A stretch of DNA of 64,000 nucleotides from Chryseobacterium indologenes (lineage in GTDB: Bacteria > Bacteroidota > Bacteroidia > Flavobacteriales > Weeksellaceae). The notes beneath the pieces are model-generated. The model saw only the letters and a program-made list of their open reading frames with translations, did not search any database and was not told the DNA's origin. The DNA is taken from assembly GCA_016025055.1 (NCBI GenBank), contig CP065590.1:3038001-3102000 (forward strand). The letters are read 5' to 3'. Shown piece after piece: positions 1-7,373 of the stretch. Within the stretch, counting starts at the first letter, position 1. Each line of letters opens with the position of its first letter. The position numbers and the translations under genes are program-made.

Positions 1-1
1 T

Positions 2-790
2 CAGCTTGTGAAAAACGGAATGACAGATGCTGTTATTTTCAATTCACAAGGGAGTAATATGCTTCCGGCAGATGTATTGTATAAGAAAAATATTTTTGCA
101 GTAAGAGGAAGTTTCAGACCCGTAACGAAAGTTAATATCGATATGCTTCAGAACGGGATGGATATGTTTTTTAAAGACGCCATCTGTACCCACGAAGAAA
201 CTGAAGTCCTTATCGAAATTACCATTTCCAATCTTAGAGCAGATGGGGATATTGATGAGAGAGATTTCCTTGACAGGGTAGATATTTTAGGTAAGTTGGG
301 ATATACTGTTATCATTTCAAATTTCTCGGAATACTACAGGCTCATTGACTATTTCGCTTCTTACACGACAGGTGATATAGGGGTGGCGATGGGAGTGAAT
401 AACCTGTTGATGGTATTTGACGAGAAATATTATAAAGATTTATCGGGGGGAATCCTGGAAGCATTCGGGAAATTCTTCAGAAACGGAATGCGGGTATACC
501 TGTATCCGTACAAAGATCCTGAAACCCATGAGTTATTAGACTCATCGAATCTTAAAGTAGAAGAAAATCTTAAAGAATTATATAAATATTTCAAACGAAA
601 CGAGCGTATTGTGGATATTACCAACTATAATCCGGAGTTTCTTGAAATCTATTCCAGAGAAATATTAAGAAAAATTGCATGTTGCGTTAAAGGCTGGGAA
701 ACTCAGGTTCCGGAAGGCGTTGCAGAAATGATTAAAGAACGTGGAATGTTTGGGTATAAAGAAGAGCTTTCCCTAAAACAATTCTCTTAA
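2..790 (+). CDS. Conserved protein of unknown function, 3' part only
   Basis: The reading frame is open from base 2, so the gene starts before the window. The codon at 8 is an internal GTG, not a supported start. About 262 residues are visible, ending in a TAA at 788. The protein looks soluble: no membrane segment, signal peptide or familiar catalytic motif is apparent. It mixes alpha and beta segments and has a Cys-Cys pair in KIACCVKGW near the end. It lies 13 bases upstream of the GAF-domain gene in the same direction, so the two may be co-transcribed. I do not recognise the family with confidence. Similar flavobacterial proteins carry inconsistent names in public annotation, and I would not assign a function. 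Confidence 0.7.
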   Translation, partial: QLVKNGMTDAVIFNSQGSNMLPADVLYKKNIFAVRGSFRPVTKVNIDMLQNGMDMFFKDAICTHEETEVLIEITISNLRADGDIDERDFLDRVDILGKLGYTVIISNFSEYYRLIDYFASYTTGDIGVAMGVNNLLMVFDEKYYKDLSGGILEAFGKFFRNGMRVYLYPYKDPETHELLDSSNLKVEENLKELYKYFKRNERIVDITNYNPEFLEIYSREILRKIACCVKGWETQVPEGVAEMIKERGMFGYKEELSLKQFS

Positions 791-803
791 AAAAATAAAT
801 ATA

Positions 804-1253
804 ATGTCAGAACTAAAGAAAAGACTTTCCTCAATTCTTGAAAGTCCTAAGCATAATACAGAAGAAAAACTTGAAAAAGTTTGCCACCTGCTGGATCAGG
901 AAATTTCTTATTTCAACTGGACAGGTTTTTATTTCAAAAACGGAGATAAGGATGAATTGATCCTTGGTCCTTATGTGGGAGCTCCTACAGACCATACCAT
1001 TATTCCGTATGGAAAAGGTATTTGCGGTCAGGTTGCAGTTTCCAATGAAACATTTGTGGTGCCTGATGTACACGAAGAAAGCAATTATTTAAGTTGCTCC
1101 ATCGATACAAAAGCTGAAATTGTAGTTCCCATCTTTAAAGACGGAAAAAATATCGGCCAGATAGATATTGATTCTCATACGATTGATCCTTTTACAGCAG
1201 AAGATCGTGAGCTTTTGGAATGGCTTTGTAATGAAGTTTCCAGGATTTTATAA
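804..1253 (+). CDS. GAF-domain free methionine-(R)-sulfoxide reductase (fRMsr) family
   Basis: This is a 149-residue protein that is one GAF domain, the normal size of fRMsr (E. coli YebR/MsrC type). Family landmarks are FNWTGFYF (about 37-44), GKGICGQ with Cys74, DVH at 88-90, YLSCS with Cys98, EIVVP at 105-109 and IDIDS at 120-124. fRMsr enzymes reduce free methionine-R-sulfoxide in the cytosol using thiols. Cys74 and Cys98 are 24 residues apart, exactly as the second and third cysteines of characterised members (Cys94/Cys118 in YebR). The first cysteine (Cys84 in YebR), expected ten residues before Cys74, is His64 here. Thiol chemistry may therefore differ. A strong terminator follows directly. 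Confidence 0.8.
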   Translation: MSELKKRLSSILESPKHNTEEKLEKVCHLLDQEISYFNWTGFYFKNGDKDELILGPYVGAPTDHTIIPYGKGICGQVAVSNETFVVPDVHEESNYLSCSIDTKAEIVVPIFKDGKNIGQIDIDSHTIDPFTAEDRELLEWLCNEVSRIL

Positions 1254-1277
1254 TCAGAATCTGACAAAAATATAATA

Positions 1278-1307
1278 AAAACTCCGGCTCAAAAGCCGGA
1301 GTTTTTT
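1278..1307 (+). terminator. Rho-independent terminator after the GAF/fRMsr gene
   Basis: A perfect 9-bp stem ACTCCGGCT/AGCCGGAGT with loop CAAA is followed by six T on the plus strand and preceded by A on the minus side. It can therefore end both the plus-strand fRMsr transcript and the convergent minus-strand cupin transcript. Confidence 0.9.
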
Positions 1308-1328
1308 ATCAATATAGATAAGAACTTT

Positions 1329-1796
1329 TTACGGATTGTTTGTCGTAATCACAAACATGATTAAAGGTTCCTGACCGGTATTTTCAATGGAATGATAGCC
1401 TATCGAATGAATGGCGGTAATATCACCCTTCTGAAGCATTTTTTTGCGTATTGGCCCTTCTTTTCCCATTCTTTCCCGGTATTCTCCGGTTCCGTGTACT
1501 ACGACATATAATTCCTGCTCGTTTCTTTCATTATGAGTATGAAACCCTGATTCATCACCTTTATTCAGTAAAACCATATAGGCAGCGAGACGGTTATTGG
1601 CCAGCTCTTTTTGATCAAACATCTGAATCATATAGACGGTTCCGTGACCACCATACATACTTTCACGTTTATCAATACGTGTAAAGCTTCTTTCGTCCTT
1701 TTCAAATGGCATTACATAGAGGTTGATATACTTTGCAACTTCTTGTATAACGTGGTCAAACTCTGCTCCTTCAGACAATATAATAGTTCCGGACAT
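1329..1796 (-). CDS. Cupin domain protein
   Basis: A 155-residue single-domain protein. The central segment GFHTHNERNEQELYVVVHGTG (about 84-104) is the cupin motif 1 pattern with His-x-His and a following Glu, a metal site. Motif 2 is GDITAIHSIGYHSIENTG near 122-140, with conserved His. Small cupins act as sugar isomerases, dioxygenases or binding proteins, and the sequence does not say which. No signal peptide is seen, so it is probably cytosolic. It is monocistronic, convergent with the fRMsr gene and shares its terminator. Confidence 0.75.
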   Translation of the reverse strand: MSGTIILSEGAEFDHVIQEVAKYINLYVMPFEKDERSFTRIDKRESMYGGHGTVYMIQMFDQKELANNRLAAYMVLLNKGDESGFHTHNERNEQELYVVVHGTGEYRERMGKEGPIRKKMLQKGDITAIHSIGYHSIENTGQEPLIMFVITTNNP

Positions 1797-1986
1797 GTGT
1801 TTTTTTAATATTATTCAGACCAATTTACCAAAAATTACAGAATAAGACAAGCTGCATTTTTATCAGAAATGTTTTCTATTAAATTAAAGATATCTCAACA
1901 GGAATTTCGAATATCTAGCCATTATAAAAATCACATTCTTAGGAATCCAAGTGTATTCCACAACTGTTTGGTATCAGTTGAAATAG

Positions 1987-2745
1987 TTAAGAGGTTTTGC
2001 GGTTAAGATCAATCTGCGCGGAGTCTATCTCTGCCAATAGTTCTTTAAAGTAATTTTCACATTTTGCCATATGCGTTCCGTACCATGAAAAGGCCTCACC
2101 ATCGACAATCATGATTTTTTTATCAGGATAAAAGACTTTCAGCTCTTCAATATGTTTTTCTTTAAAAGGGAAGGGTTCAGAGGAGAGCATAATGACATCG
2201 GCGTCCGCCAGATCTTCTGGGGCAATCACAGGATAACGGGTTTTATCCTTAAAAATATTTTCAAAACCTATTTCGGCTAAAATTTTATGAATAAAAGTAT
2301 CTGCACCTATTGTCATATAAGGATTTTTCCAGATAAGATAGGCTGCCTTTACCTTTGTTTCAAGTTGAGCCTGGTTGAGAATTTCATAAATTTTAAGATT
2401 GAAAAGTTGCGCTCTATCTTCTTTTCCTAAGATTTTTCCAAGGTTTTTAAGCAGGTAATAGTTGTCTTCAATCGTCTCTACGTTAGTCACTATAACCTTA
2501 CAATCTTCCATTAAGGCCTCCACCTGTTCCTTTACATTTTCCTCCTTATTGGCGAGAATAAGATCCGGTTGCAAAGCTTTTATTTTTTCAATATTGATAT
2601 TCTTGGTACCGCCTATAATTGTTACATTTTTTACACATTCATGTGGGTGAATACAGAATTTTGTTCTTCCGATAATTTCGTGTTCGCCCGGTCCCAGATC
2701 AAATAAGGCCTCCGTAATAGAGGGTACAAGAGATACAATTTTCAT
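1987..2745 (-). CDS. BtuF-like helical-backbone metal-receptor protein without signal peptide
   Basis: A 252-residue protein that starts directly with the BtuF-family strand MKIVSLVPSITEALFDLG. Later it has IKALQPDLILAN (about 54-65) and the C-terminal lobe with a long connecting helix, as in class III periplasmic binding proteins for cobalamin or iron chelates. The expected signal peptide or lipobox is absent, so it should be cytosolic; such cytoplasmic BtuF-like proteins are common in flavobacteria and their ligand is not clear. It starts 26 bases after the reconstructed mgtE stop in the same direction, so it is probably the second gene of that operon. A cobalamin role would fit the cobT-cobS-cobC genes at 22 kb but is inference. 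Confidence 0.7.
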   Translation of the reverse strand: MKIVSLVPSITEALFDLGPGEHEIIGRTKFCIHPHECVKNVTIIGGTKNINIEKIKALQPDLILANKEENVKEQVEALMEDCKVIVTNVETIEDNYYLLKNLGKILGKEDRAQLFNLKIYEILNQAQLETKVKAAYLIWKNPYMTIGADTFIHKILAEIGFENIFKDKTRYPVIAPEDLADADVIMLSSEPFPFKEKHIEELKVFYPDKKIMIVDGEAFSWYGTHMAKCENYFKELLAEIDSAQIDLNRKTS

Positions 2746-2771
2746 ATTGGCATGTTAGATGATGCCTAAAA

Positions 2772-4093
2772 TTACAAAAGTTTTCCCGTTAAGAAAAGTC
2801 CGGCTACGGTAAAATAAATGATAAGTCCTGTCACATCCACCAAAGTGGCTACAAATGGAGCTGAAGAAGTAGCAGGGTCAAGTTTTAATTTTTTAAGACA
2901 AACGGAATCATAGATCCCGATAAAGTACCCCAAAGTACAATGGCGATAAGAGAAACGGAAACACTTAATCCAACATATGCCCAGTACTGGCCGTAATCAA
3001 ACAGACCTATTTTTTGCCACAACATGATCCTTACAAAACCAATGATTCCTAAAATAGCACCCAGGCATAATCCCGAAATGATTTCCTTCCTCATGACATA
3101 CCACCAGTCTTTAAGGCTTATTTCCTGAAGAGCCATAGCACGGATAATCAGGGTAGCAGCCTGTGATCCCGAGTTTCCTCCACTGGAAATAATTAAAGGA
3201 ACAAATAAGGCAAGAACAACCGCTTTTTCAATTTCTTTATCAAAATATCCCATAGCGGAAGCGGTCAGCATTTCAGAAACAAAAAGAATAATCAGCCAGG
3301 TGGCTCTTTTCTTAATCATTTCCGTCCATGAAGTTTGGGTATAGGGAAGGTCTAATGCTTCCAACCCCCCGAATTTCTGAATATCCTCGGTGTTTTGTTG
3401 CTCAATTTGGTCAAGGATGTCATCTATTGTTACAATTCCTACCAGGACGCCGGCTTCTGTAATGATGGGAAGAGCGCCGCGGTCATACTTTTCAAAATAT
3501 GTTACCGCATCCTCTTTTGAAGTGGTCGTTGTTATAGCTACGAAATGATTATCTGTAATGTCAGAAACAAGAGTATCCTCTTCTTCCAGCAGTAAAGTTC
3601 CGATAGCAAGGTCATCAATGAGTCGGTTCCTTTCGTCTACCACATAAAGATAGTTCATGGTTTCCACTCTTCTTCCGACCTTTTTGATTTGCTGAAGACA
3701 TCTCTTTACAGTCCATTCCTTACGGATCTGAATATAATAAGGAGTCATCAGACGGGCAATAGAATCTGAGTTGTATCCTAAAAGTTTTAAGGCAATTCTT
3801 CTTTCCTGAGGGTTCAGGTGATTGATGGAATATTTGATCAGTTCATCAGGAAAATCCTCGAAAAGTGCAGTCCTGTCATCAGGAGTCATGGCGTTCAGGA
3901 TTTCCGAAACATCATCACTTCCAATACTTCTGATGGTATCTTCCTGGAAATCAGGGTCAAGATGAGAAAATACTTCCGCTTTATACTCTTTCGGAACTTT
4001 CAGGAACGCGAGCAGCCTCTCATCAGCTGGTAATTCGCTGAGAGTTTCGGCAATATCGGCAGGGTTGAAGATAAGTTCGTCTCTAGAATTCAA
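2772..4093 (-). CDS. mgtE: Magnesium transporter MgtE, interrupted by a 1-base frameshift near the end
   Basis: MgtE is a gated Mg2+ channel of the inner membrane. The order is normal: N-terminal superhelical domain (about 1-130), two CBS domains (about 135-255, with [20 protein letters not shown]), then membrane segments with the [19 protein letters not shown] pore motif. The open frame stops at 2885 after 402 residues, but the next frame encodes the missing last segment with the family signature [16 protein letters not shown] and a final membrane helix, ending at a TAA at 2772. One extra A in the six-A run (T-run near 2889-2894 on the plus strand) restores an MgtE of about 440 residues. This looks like a sequencing error more than gene decay. 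A BtuF-like gene follows 26 bases downstream. Confidence 0.9.
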
Positions 4094-4199
4094 AACGTGA
4101 AATTTTTTAGGATATGCAAAAATAATTCAAATTTTTAAGACTGACGAACAAACTGGGAAAATTAAGGATTAATTAAAGTGCAATGCCATGTAATAATAA

Positions 4200-4226
4200 T
4201 AAAAAACACCCGCCGGAGCGGATGTT
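4200..4226 (-). terminator. Terminator of the Cys-rich peptide gene cluster
   Basis: On the minus strand the stem ACATCCGC-TCCG-GCGGGTGT (one G-U pair) is followed by TTTTTT. It lies 42 bases after the stop of the last peptide gene and before mgtE, so it insulates mgtE from the peptide cluster. Confidence 0.85.
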
Positions 4227-4267
4227 AAAAAAATTAAATTTTAAAAATTTATGTATGTCTATTTATT

Positions 4268-4438
4268 CTAAAAAATAGGCTCACATTCTGTAATAGGAGA
4301 AGGAAGGCAGAATCCTCCGGTACAACATGTACCCGGATCACACTTTGGTTCAGTGCTTCTGCATTTTTGCATCTGAAGGCTTCCTTTGATTTCTTTTTGT
4401 ACCTGCCTGCTCAGTTTTTTAAAATTTGAAGTTTTCAT
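4268..4438 (-). CDS. Cys-rich GG-leader (bacteriocin-like) peptide precursor A
   Basis: This 56-residue ORF begins MKTSNFKKLSRQVQKEIKGS, a leader like those of double-glycine-type precursors, here with a Gly-Ser end. The core has six cysteines in the order C-x6-C-x4-CC-x4-C-x7-C, a looser version of the spacing in its five neighbours. It is the most diverged copy: it has MKTSNF in place of MKNLKK and a longer tail. It starts 34 bases after the stop of copy B and may be co-transcribed with it; the terminator follows. The leader suggests export with proteolytic removal, and the cysteines suggest a disulfide-knotted secreted product. The antimicrobial role implied by the usual 'bacteriocin-like' label is not shown. 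Confidence 0.8.
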   Translation of the reverse strand: MKTSNFKKLSRQVQKEIKGSLQMQKCRSTEPKCDPGTCCTGGFCLPSPITECEPIF

Positions 4439-4472
4439 GGCTATTGATTTTTAACAATTAAGAATATAATTT

Positions 4473-4616
4473 TTAATCCTCAAAACATGCATATTCCATA
4501 CAAACTCCTTTGCAGCACATTCCATAAATACATTGTGAATGTTCTGTACATCTTTTTGGTCCTGCACCTTTAATTTCCTTGGCTGCTTCTCTGCTAAGCT
4601 TCTTTAGATTTTTCAT
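4473..4616 (-). CDS. Cys-rich GG-leader (bacteriocin-like) peptide precursor B
   Basis: A 47-residue peptide whose leader is MKNLKKLSREAAKEIKGAG. The core has six Cys as C-x5-C-x4-CC-x3-C-x4-C (Cys23, 29, 34, 35, 39, 44). The frame is open further upstream, but the ATG at 4616 aligns with the starts of copies C, D and E and lies just after the conserved upstream region, so it is the likely start. An exactly conserved box, AAATATTTTCACC, sits about 60-70 bases before the start, as it does in D and E. It probably heads a B-A transcript. Confidence 0.85.
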   Translation of the reverse strand: MKNLKKLSREAAKEIKGAGPKRCTEHSQCIYGMCCKGVCMEYACFED

Positions 4617-4690
4617 ATGATTTAGTTTTAATGTTTGACTAAAATAATAAATATTTTTCATGTATTCAACGGTGGGTGAAAATATTTGAC
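4617..4690 (-). promoter_or_regulatory. Conserved upstream element of peptide gene B
   Basis: One of three related leader regions (B, D, E). In gene direction it contains AAATATTTTCACC (4675-4687), an AT-rich spacer with TATTTTAG, and the start-proximal string TTAAAACTAAATCATATG. The three copies keep the same order and spacing, while the peptide cores differ. It is probably promoter plus 5' leader; the transcription start is not known. Confidence 0.6.
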
Positions 4691-4771
4691 TGTAAATCAA
4701 ATTATTATGGAGTGTATTGCAATACCTGCCATAAAAGTCACTTGTAATAAACAGGTGTTGTTCTTATGCAT

Positions 4772-4918
4772 TTATTCCAGAGGACAAGGGTATAAAACAC
4801 ATCTGTTTCTGCAACATGATCCACCCGGACATTCAAAATGTTCTGTACATCCTCTGATTATTCCGCTTCCTTTCATCTCTTTTTGCTCTTCTCTGCTGAG
4901 CTTTTTAAGGTTTTTCAT
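4772..4918 (-). CDS. Cys-rich GG-leader (bacteriocin-like) peptide precursor C
   Basis: A 48-residue peptide, leader MKNLKKLSREEQKEMKGSG, core cysteines C-x5-C-x4-CC-x3-C-x4-C (Cys24, 30, 35, 36, 40, 45). The core segment ECPGGSCC is nearly the same as in copy F, so C and F form one sub-type (PGGSCC) and D and E another (VGWCC). It starts only 51 bases after the stop of D and lacks the conserved upstream box, so it is probably read from the D promoter. Confidence 0.8.
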   Translation of the reverse strand: MKNLKKLSREEQKEMKGSGIIRGCTEHFECPGGSCCRNRCVLYPCPLE

Positions 4919-4969
4919 ACGATATGGTTTTTGATGAAATGATAATTTAATAAAATGATAAACTGCATC

Positions 4970-5110
4970 TTACTCTATACAGATAAACTCTTTACACATA
5001 CCATTGCAGCACCATCCTACTGGACAAGGATCTGTATCGCTGCATCTTTGAAATCCTCCGCCTTTAATCTGCTTTGTCATTTCTCTGCTGAGTTTCTTTA
5101 AATTTTTCAT
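4970..5110 (-). CDS. Cys-rich GG-leader (bacteriocin-like) peptide precursor D
   Basis: A 46-residue peptide with leader MKNLKKLSREMTKQIKGGG, which carries a true Gly-Gly. The core follows C-x5-C-x4-CC-x3-C-x4-C (Cys23, 29, 34, 35, 39, 44) and has PVGWCCNGMC, very close to copy E (TVGWCCEGIC). It has its own copy of the upstream box (5171-5183) and probably heads a D-C transcript. A terminator just upstream separates it from E. Confidence 0.85.
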   Translation of the reverse strand: MKNLKKLSREMTKQIKGGGFQRCSDTDPCPVGWCCNGMCKEFICIE

Positions 5111-5185
5111 ATGATTTAGATTTTAATGTTTGTACTAAAATAGTAAATAATTTTTAATTACTCATTGTTTGGTGAAAATATTTAA
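5111..5185 (-). promoter_or_regulatory. Conserved upstream element of peptide gene D
   Basis: This carries the same AAATATTTTCACC box (plus-strand 5171-5183), with its inner edge 61 bases from the start codon, followed by TTACTATTTTAGT and a start-proximal string almost identical to B and E. The position relative to the start matches B and E within 3 bases. Confidence 0.6.
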
Positions 5186-5228
5186 TTGAAAATCAAATTA
5201 TTGTAGTATGTTTTTTAATTTGTATGAC

Positions 5229-5257
5229 AAAAAAGCACCTGTTAAAAACAGATGCTG
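5229..5257 (-). terminator. Terminator between peptide genes E and D
   Basis: In the minus direction AGCATCTGTT-TTT-AACAGGTGCT is followed by a run of T. It lies about 14 bases after the stop of E and separates E from D. Confidence 0.85.
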
Positions 5258-5269
5258 AAATGTATTTTT

Positions 5270-5413
5270 CTAATTGATAGGACACCTTTGTGGACTACAA
5301 ATTCCCTCACAACACCAACCTACGGTACATGGTCTGGTATTGCTACATCTTGCAAGAGCTCCTCCGTTGATCTGTTTTGCCGCTTGTCTGCTAAGCTTCT
5401 TTAAATTTTTCAT
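5270..5413 (-). CDS. Cys-rich GG-leader (bacteriocin-like) peptide precursor E
   Basis: A 47-residue peptide, leader MKNLKKLSRQAAKQINGG, core cysteines C-x5-C-x4-CC-x3-C-x4-C (Cys23, 29, 34, 35, 39, 44). The start at 5413 aligns with the other copies; an upstream in-frame start is possible but would sit inside the conserved leader region. It has its own upstream box and its own terminator and so is probably monocistronic. Confidence 0.85.
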   Translation of the reverse strand: MKNLKKLSRQAAKQINGGALARCSNTRPCTVGWCCEGICSPQRCPIN

Positions 5414-5486
5414 ATGATTTAGTTTTAATATCAGACCAAAATAGTAAAAAATATTCAATTATTCCTTTATTGGTGAAAATATTTAC
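5414..5486 (-). promoter_or_regulatory. Conserved upstream element of peptide gene E
   Basis: Third copy of the element: AAATATTTTCACC (5472-5484), then TTTACTATTTTGG, then TTAAAACTAAATCATATG up to the start. Between the motifs the sequence has drifted, which supports selection on the motifs themselves. Confidence 0.6.
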
Positions 5487-5551
5487 CTGATATACAGTTG
5501 GTTGTATTGTTTTTGAAAAAATACTATTTGGCTAAATCCGGGGAGAAGTGT

Positions 5552-5707
5552 CTATAAATCCGGACACGCAGTAGAAATACAGACTCTGAAACAACATGAT
5601 CCGCCGGGACATTCAAAAGGATATGTACATTTTTGAAGACCTCTTTCCGCTCCTGAAATCTGTTTCTGTTGATTTCTGTTGAGCTTTTTTAAATTTGAAT
5701 TTTTCAT
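5552..5707 (-). CDS. Cys-rich GG-leader (bacteriocin-like) peptide precursor F
   Basis: A 51-residue peptide at the upstream end of the cluster. The leader MKNSNLKKLNRNQQKQISGA is related to copy A (both carry SN before L/FKKL). The core is C-x5-C-x4-CC-x3-C-x4-C (Cys27, 33, 38, 39, 43, 48). The conserved box of B, D and E was not found in the 195 bases upstream. The cluster contains no peptidase-ABC exporter or modification enzyme, so processing must be encoded elsewhere. Confidence 0.8.
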   Translation of the reverse strand: MKNSNLKKLNRNQQKQISGAERGLQKCTYPFECPGGSCCFRVCISTACPDL

Positions 5708-5903
5708 AATGATGACATATTTTGTAAATCAAATCTAAAAAGTGATTCAACGGGCAGGTGTCGGTTGGATATATTCAGCAGGGTAGAGGCTATCAACGGC
5801 AAAAGATGATAACGGGAAGGATGTAAAGTTTAATAGAAAATTGATAGGTAAGGTGAAAACTACTCACAAACCATACGTGATAAATATTATAAATTTTCAG
5901 CTG

Positions 5904-6452
5904 TTAAAGTTCAGTTTCTGCAGGTTTCAGTTTCCTGAGTTTTTTGATGATATCTTTAATGGCTCCATCAGTGCCTATTTTAATCGAATTTACTGTTGAT
6001 CCCAGTAAACGCATATTTTTTCGGTAGGTATCATAGTCAGATTCGGTAATCAGATTTCCGTCAGCACCGAAAAGCTTCATGCTTACAACTACCTGGTTTG
6101 AGAAAACATATTTTCCGATTCCCACTTTGAAATAACGAACTTTGGAAACAATAGCAAAATCAGCATCATTATTGACACAATAATCCGTGATAGTCTGCTT
6201 ATCTATACTATCAAATGCAACCTGAACTTCTGCCCGGAGCATTTTTTTTTTTCTTCCACTGAAATTATCAGAAACAGCACTGAAAAAGGCGTTGTTGGTA
6301 GGCTCTTTTATTTCGTCAATATCAGGCTCTACCTCGGGATTGAAGTATAGAACCTTTCTTATTTTGTCTTCAGCGCTTTTTTGTGCTTTCACCAAAGTAA
6401 AGCCCACTGATAAGAAACTAACAACTGCTGTAAAAAATATAATTTTTCTCAT
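5904..6452 (-). CDS. Exported protein of unknown function
   Basis: A 182-residue protein with a clear Sec signal peptide (MRKIIFFTAVVSFLSVGFTLVKAQ, cleavage after VKAQ or nearby). The mature part is mixed alpha/beta, with a basic C-terminal stretch DIIKKLRKLK. Its middle, VNNDADFAIVSKVRYFKVGIGKY, suggests a small periplasmic fold, possibly of the lipoprotein-assembly (LpoB/CsgG-like) kind, but this is a weak impression. Monocistronic, divergent from rpsO. I do not recognise the family. Confidence 0.65.
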   Translation of the reverse strand: MRKIIFFTAVVSFLSVGFTLVKAQKSAEDKIRKVLYFNPEVEPDIDEIKEPTNNAFFSAVSDNFSGRKKKMLRAEVQVAFDSIDKQTITDYCVNNDADFAIVSKVRYFKVGIGKYVFSNQVVVSMKLFGADGNLITESDYDTYRKNMRLLGSTVNSIKIGTDGAIKDIIKKLRKLKPAETEL

Positions 6453-6570
6453 TTGTAATTCGAATGCAAAATTACTGCCTTTTCGTTAAATTTTGTAAAA
6501 TTTATTAAGAAATTTTTAACATTTTTTTCTATCAAATTTGATTTATGAAATCAATAATGTGAGAAGATGT

Positions 6571-6600
6571 TTGCAGAATCAAAAAATAGTTGTAATTTTG
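6571..6600 (+). promoter_or_regulatory. rpsO promoter
   Basis: TTG at 6571-6573 and TAATTTTG at 6593-6600 are exactly 19 bases apart, a perfect match to the Bacteroidota housekeeping promoter TTG-N19-TAnnTTTG. The start codon is 35 bases further on. Confidence 0.85.
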
Positions 6601-6635
6601 CACCCGTTACATAATAATCATTAAACAATATTGGA

Positions 6636-6905
6636 ATGTACTTAACAACAGACAAAAAGCAGGAAATTTTCGCAAAACACGGAAAATCTGCACAAGACAC
6701 AGGAAGTGCTGAAGGACAAATTGCTCTTTTCACTTTCAGAATCAACCACCTTTCTGCTCACTTAAAGAGTAACCACAAAGATTTCGCAACTGAAAAATCT
6801 TTGGTGAAATTGGTAGGTAAAAGAAAAAGATTACTAGATTACCTTAAGAATAAAGATATCGCAAGATATAGAGCGATCATCGCTGAACTAGGTTTAAGAA
6901 AATAA
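6636..6905 (+). CDS. rpsO: 30S ribosomal protein S15
   Basis: An 89-residue protein of normal S15 length. The family signature is clear: GSAEGQIALFTFRINHLSAHLKSN (about 23-46) and KSLVKLVGKRKRLLDYL (about 54-70). S15 binds 16S rRNA at the central three-way junction and helps assemble the small-subunit platform. It has its own consensus promoter and a terminator. In many bacteria rpsO is directly followed by pnp; here pnp is about 2.6 kb downstream on the same strand, separated by two minus-strand genes. Confidence 0.97.
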   Translation: MYLTTDKKQEIFAKHGKSAQDTGSAEGQIALFTFRINHLSAHLKSNHKDFATEKSLVKLVGKRKRLLDYLKNKDIARYRAIIAELGLRK

Positions 6906-6928
6906 TCTACAAAGATTTTCAAAAACAA

Positions 6929-6957
6929 GGCAACTTCGAAAGAGGTTGCTTTTTTTA
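6929..6957 (+). terminator. rpsO terminator
   Basis: Stem GCAACTT/AGGTTGC (one G-U pair) with loop CGAAAG, then seven T. It lies 24 bases after the rpsO stop. Confidence 0.85.
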
Positions 6958-7016
6958 TTATACCGAAATTATAGCAGTCAACTGTAAATTTACTTCTCTG
7001 GAGAAGAGCCCGTAGT

Positions 7017-7373
7017 TTATATCTTTTTCCCGATCTTCCCTAAATGGGTATTCTGGAAACTATCCGGGTATTTTAAACCATATCCCAATAACCTGTCAAA
7101 AGCCGAGTGTGAAAATAAAATGGCTCCTGCCATTTGTAAATAAGGCAGAGATAAGGCCGCACCGGCAAGATAAACAATAATAGCCACACCGAGATGATGA
7201 AATAAATTGTAGCAAAAAGCACCTACTTTGTTGTTAACCGTATAACCCAACATGGAAATGTCGGGAGCAAGGAAAAATCCGGCAAACCACCACCAGGAAT
7301 ATTCTGTATGGGCAAAAGCTACAATTCCAAGAACTAAAAATGCCACGTATTCAAGATTTAACTGGATTTTCAT
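7017..7373 (-). CDS. DUF4260 family membrane protein
   Basis: A 118-residue hydrophobic protein with four predicted membrane segments. The motifs GFFLAPDISMLGY (about 31-43), YNLFHHLG (about 55-62) and the C-terminal HSAFDRLLGYGLKY are those of the DUF4260 family, which has no known function. The start at 7373 (MKIQLNLEYVAFLVLG) begins directly with the first membrane segment. An upstream in-frame start would add a charged extension and is less likely. Confidence 0.8.
   Translation of the reverse strand: MKIQLNLEYVAFLVLGIVAFAHTEYSWWWFAGFFLAPDISMLGYTVNNKVGAFCYNLFHHLGVAIIVYLAGAALSLPYLQMAGAILFSHSAFDRLLGYGLKYPDSFQNTHLGKIGKKI

Noticed and set aside
4686-4934. 82-codon plus-strand frame across peptide gene C
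   Set aside because: Antisense to a well-supported family member, no family resemblance and no promoter.
4268-5707. Lanthipeptide precursors
   Set aside because: The cores have few Ser/Thr available for dehydration and a fixed six-cysteine spacing, which fits disulfide bonding better; no lanthipeptide enzymes are adjacent.
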